Below are positions 62,223-64,000 of a stretch of 64,000 bases of DNA, piece after piece; the first letter of the stretch is position 1, and each line of letters begins with the position of its first letter. This DNA comes from Pyrinomonadaceae bacterium (GTDB lineage Bacteria > Acidobacteriota > Blastocatellia > Pyrinomonadales > Pyrinomonadaceae). Location of the stretch: the NCBI GenBank assembly GCA_036277115.1, contig DASUNM010000023.1:62001-126000 (forward strand). The letters run 5' to 3'. The notes below the pieces were generated by a model, which was not told the origin of the DNA, did no database searches, and was given only the letters and a program-made list of their open reading frames with translations. A program made the translations under genes and the position numbers.

Positions 62223-64000
62223 TTAAGGAGTTTTCTTAATCGGATGCGTCGAGCGCACCCGCCCCGGCGATTGCGAGCCACCCGGGTCGTCAACGACGAC
62301 GCGATTCTCGCGCCGGTACATGGTCAAACGATTGCCGTCGGTTGATCCTTGTTCGGCATCTTCGACGTGGGCCGGCTTCCCCTTCAAAACCGCAACTTCA
62401 TCAACGGCCGTGTATTGACACCAATCACCTGTCCCTCGCTTGCCGGGTTGAATCAACACCACGTTGCGTTGCGCGATCACTCTCTCAAGTTCGTTAACTT
62501 CCTTTTGCAGGTAAACGTCGGCAACGCCCGCTGTCATGCGGTCAGTTCCCTGCTTAATGTCGACGTTGGTTTCGTAGTGCACCACGCGCTCGGCATCCGA
62601 GTAACGCATGTACTCCGACGTCACGAACACCGGCACCACATTGATGGTGCTGCCCGTTTTTTGCTTTGCCTGATAGAGCGCGGTCTGGACGTGTCCGCGC
62701 GCATCCATCTGCTTTTGTTCTCGATAAAGATTGATGACATCGCCGCGGACGAAGTTATCGTCCTGCCACATCCGTCCGTTGCCGGTGTATGTCGCGTTGC
62801 CGGAATCATGGGTAATCTCGGCGCGATCGGCGAGCAGATACACGGGACTCTTCACCTTGCGGAAAGGCGCAGCCCCGTTTGTTTGTTCCTGGCTGTAGTA
62901 GGTCGTCTGGACTTTTCCGCGACAGTAAGAGACGCGGGTCGAGTTATTCGAATCGATCTCGACGGCTTGAGTGCGCGCGCGCGAATCCCAAACGGTGGGT
63001 TCACCGCCGCGCAAACGAATAGTTTCATCTGCCGCCGTGTAGACGGCCGCGTCAGCAGTTCCATTGCGATCCAGCTCGTTAAACTTCGCTTCGCCCGTCG
63101 CATCGACCTTCTCTACGTCCTGTGTTTCGCGGACGAAGTCAGCATTCATTTTCTGCGACGTGATAGTTCTCGTCCCACGTTTGTCACTCGTTTGATAAGG
63201 CTGAATGACCGCTTTGGCTCCCCCGGTCGCGACGCAATTTCGCGTGATGTTGCCCACCTCAAAGAAATCACAGTCGAACCGCGTCGCGGTCAAAGTCTTC
63301 GCGTCGGCCTTCGCCGTTTTCTGCACCGGCTCAACGTACAACTCGGCATTGCCGGCCGCTTCGGCCTTTTCCAGGTCTTTGCCTTTCAGTCGCCAGATCA
63401 TTTTGATCGAGTCCGCAGTCAAACGCTTGCTCGCGGCGCGCGGATCGCTTGCTCGCGTTTTCGGGGCCGACAGATTCACGACTGAGCGTCCCTCGCTCTT
63501 CATCTCTTTTATGACGCTGCGGTCACCCTGCGCCTGAAAGTTGATGTCCAAAATGTTCGCGCCGGAAAGCTGCACGTCCGAATCCGCATTCAGCGTTTGC
63601 GCGCGAATGTCGCGAACTGCGTAAGCGCGCTGCAATTGCTGATTTGCGTCAAGATAAAAGTCGATGTCGATTGCGTGAGCTTCCGCCGCATGTCCTTCAG
63701 TCAGCGAACGCAAATACGAGTTGCCGCGCATCTCGAGCTTCTGAAGCTTTTTCTCAGCATTGAGATTCGCGGTTAACGTTTCTCCGCTCATGATGTCCTG
63801 TTCCTGCTCGGCCGTGGCGCCGCCTGAGAAAATCAGACGCATTGACCCCTGCTCGAAAACGGCTTGCTTTGAACGGATCGTTACCGGCTTTGCCCGCGCG
63901 CCTTTTAAATTCGCGTTGTTCGTGGCTTCCGGTGCGACGGTGATTTCAACATCGTTCTTCAATTCGAGTCGTTTGTTCCTATCGTCGACGACTGCGCCCG
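62223..64000 (-). CDS. LptA/LptC-like (OstA) periplasmic protein, 5' part beyond the window
   Basis: The frame enters from the right edge and stops at 62223; 592 codons are visible. Repeated OstA/LptA-type beta segments run throughout (MSGETLTANLNAEKKLQKLEMRGNS, YLDANQQLQRAYAVRDIR, EVNELERVIAQRNVVLIQPGKRG), which is the slide along which LPS passes between membranes. A normal LptA has about 180 residues, so this chain is several times longer. The upstream codons (DDRNKRLELKNDVEITV) also look OstA-like, and the gene starts outside the window. An internal TTG at 63962 is not its start. It precedes trpB on the same strand, across a repeat. Confidence 0.8.
   Translation of the reverse strand, partial: GAVVDDRNKRLELKNDVEITVAPEATNNANLKGARAKPVTIRSKQAVFEQGSMRLIFSGGATAEQEQDIMSGETLTANLNAEKKLQKLEMRGNSYLRSLTEGHAAEAHAIDIDFYLDANQQLQRAYAVRDIRAQTLNADSDVQLSGANILDINFQAQGDRSVIKEMKSEGRSVVNLSAPKTRASDPRAASKRLTADSIKMIWRLKGKDLEKAEAAGNAELYVEPVQKTAKADAKTLTATRFDCDFFEVGNITRNCVATGGAKAVIQPYQTSDKRGTRTITSQKMNADFVRETQDVEKVDATGEAKFNELDRNGTADAAVYTAADETIRLRGGEPTVWDSRARTQAVEIDSNNSTRVSYCRGKVQTTYYSQEQTNGAAPFRKVKSPVYLLADRAEITHDSGNATYTGNGRMWQDDNFVRGDVINLYREQKQMDARGHVQTALYQAKQKTGSTINVVPVFVTSEYMRYSDAERVVHYETNVDIKQGTDRMTAGVADVYLQKEVNELERVIAQRNVVLIQPGKRGTGDWCQYTAVDEVAVLKGKPAHVEDAEQGSTDGNRLTMYRRENRVVVDDPGGSQSPGRVRSTHPIKKTP

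Noticed and set aside
62349-63485. 378-codon plus-strand frame opposite the LptA-like gene
   Set aside because: It is the antisense shadow of a well-supported gene, with no start signal and no recognisable family.
1-64000. CRISPR array, insertion sequence, prophage or integron
   Set aside because: No regularly spaced direct repeats with unique spacers, no transposase, integrase or phage structural gene; the repeats found are short palindromes and word arrays.

Overview
The window looks like a chromosomal segment of an outer-membrane bacterium of the phylum Acidobacteriota, most likely class Blastocatellia (an inference from gene content, not a measured phylogeny). The pointers are a VWFA-related acidobacterial domain protein, two TIGR03118-type secreted proteins, a Ser/Thr kinase fused to TPR repeats, Ser/Pro- and Thr/Pro-rich secreted propeller proteins, and LPS genes (lptD, lpxB and a long LptA-like gene). 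I see no insertion sequence, prophage, integrase, CRISPR array or rRNA. Three tRNA genes are present: Ser(TGA), Leu(CAG) and Gln(TTG).

Region 1 (1-14.7 kb) is the accessory part and the most interesting. Two convergent gene sets meet at 2757-2760. On the plus strand lie the tail of a DUF4214-type protein and a GT-C-like membrane protein that also ends in DUF4214. On the minus strand is a tight run: an ABC ATPase with a Wzt-like C-terminal domain, a coiled-coil protein, a SAM methyltransferase with a C-terminal beta-rich domain, a secreted TIGR03118/Calx-beta/DUF4214 protein, a GT4 glycosyltransferase and a GT39-like membrane glycosyltransferase. A second TIGR03118/Calx-beta/DUF4214 protein, with a CHRD domain nested inside its DUF4214 region, lies just upstream. 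I read this as a surface-glycan assembly and export locus in which coiled coil, methyltransferase and Wzt C-domain may form a split version of the WbdD/Wzt chain-capping ruler, and DUF4214 may link secreted proteins to the glycan. No Wzm permease is visible.

Region 2 (14.9-27.7 kb) holds a secreted PD40-like propeller protein, lptD, lpxB, an NlpC/P60 hydrolase, two small proteins, a bacterial deoxyhypusine-synthase-like enzyme, and the conserved phoH-ybeY-CNNM/CorC operon. Region 3 (27.9-42.1 kb) holds a DHFR-like reductase, a single-domain response regulator, a large FG-GAP/PQQ protein, ruvC and yebC, an STPK-TPR kinase in a run with yggS-yggT-DUF167, a small secreted EF-hand protein, and a thioredoxin-reductase-like flavoprotein. 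Region 4 (42.4-64 kb) holds a giant patatin-like membrane protein, then a conserved housekeeping cluster read leftward (ispE, tRNA-Gln, prs, rplY, pth, rpsF, rpsR, rplI, then dnaB and alr), interrupted by a LolA-like/VWFA fusion. Beyond it are an amidohydrolase, recA, trpA, trpB and a long LptA-like gene that runs off the end.

The intergenic spaces are crowded with small palindromic repeats of several unrelated families. They also hold short arrays of an iterated word (a different word at most sites) sitting right in front of genes. Several long ORFs start inside these elements, so I moved their starts downstream where internal start codons, ribosome-binding sites or family conservation justified it.
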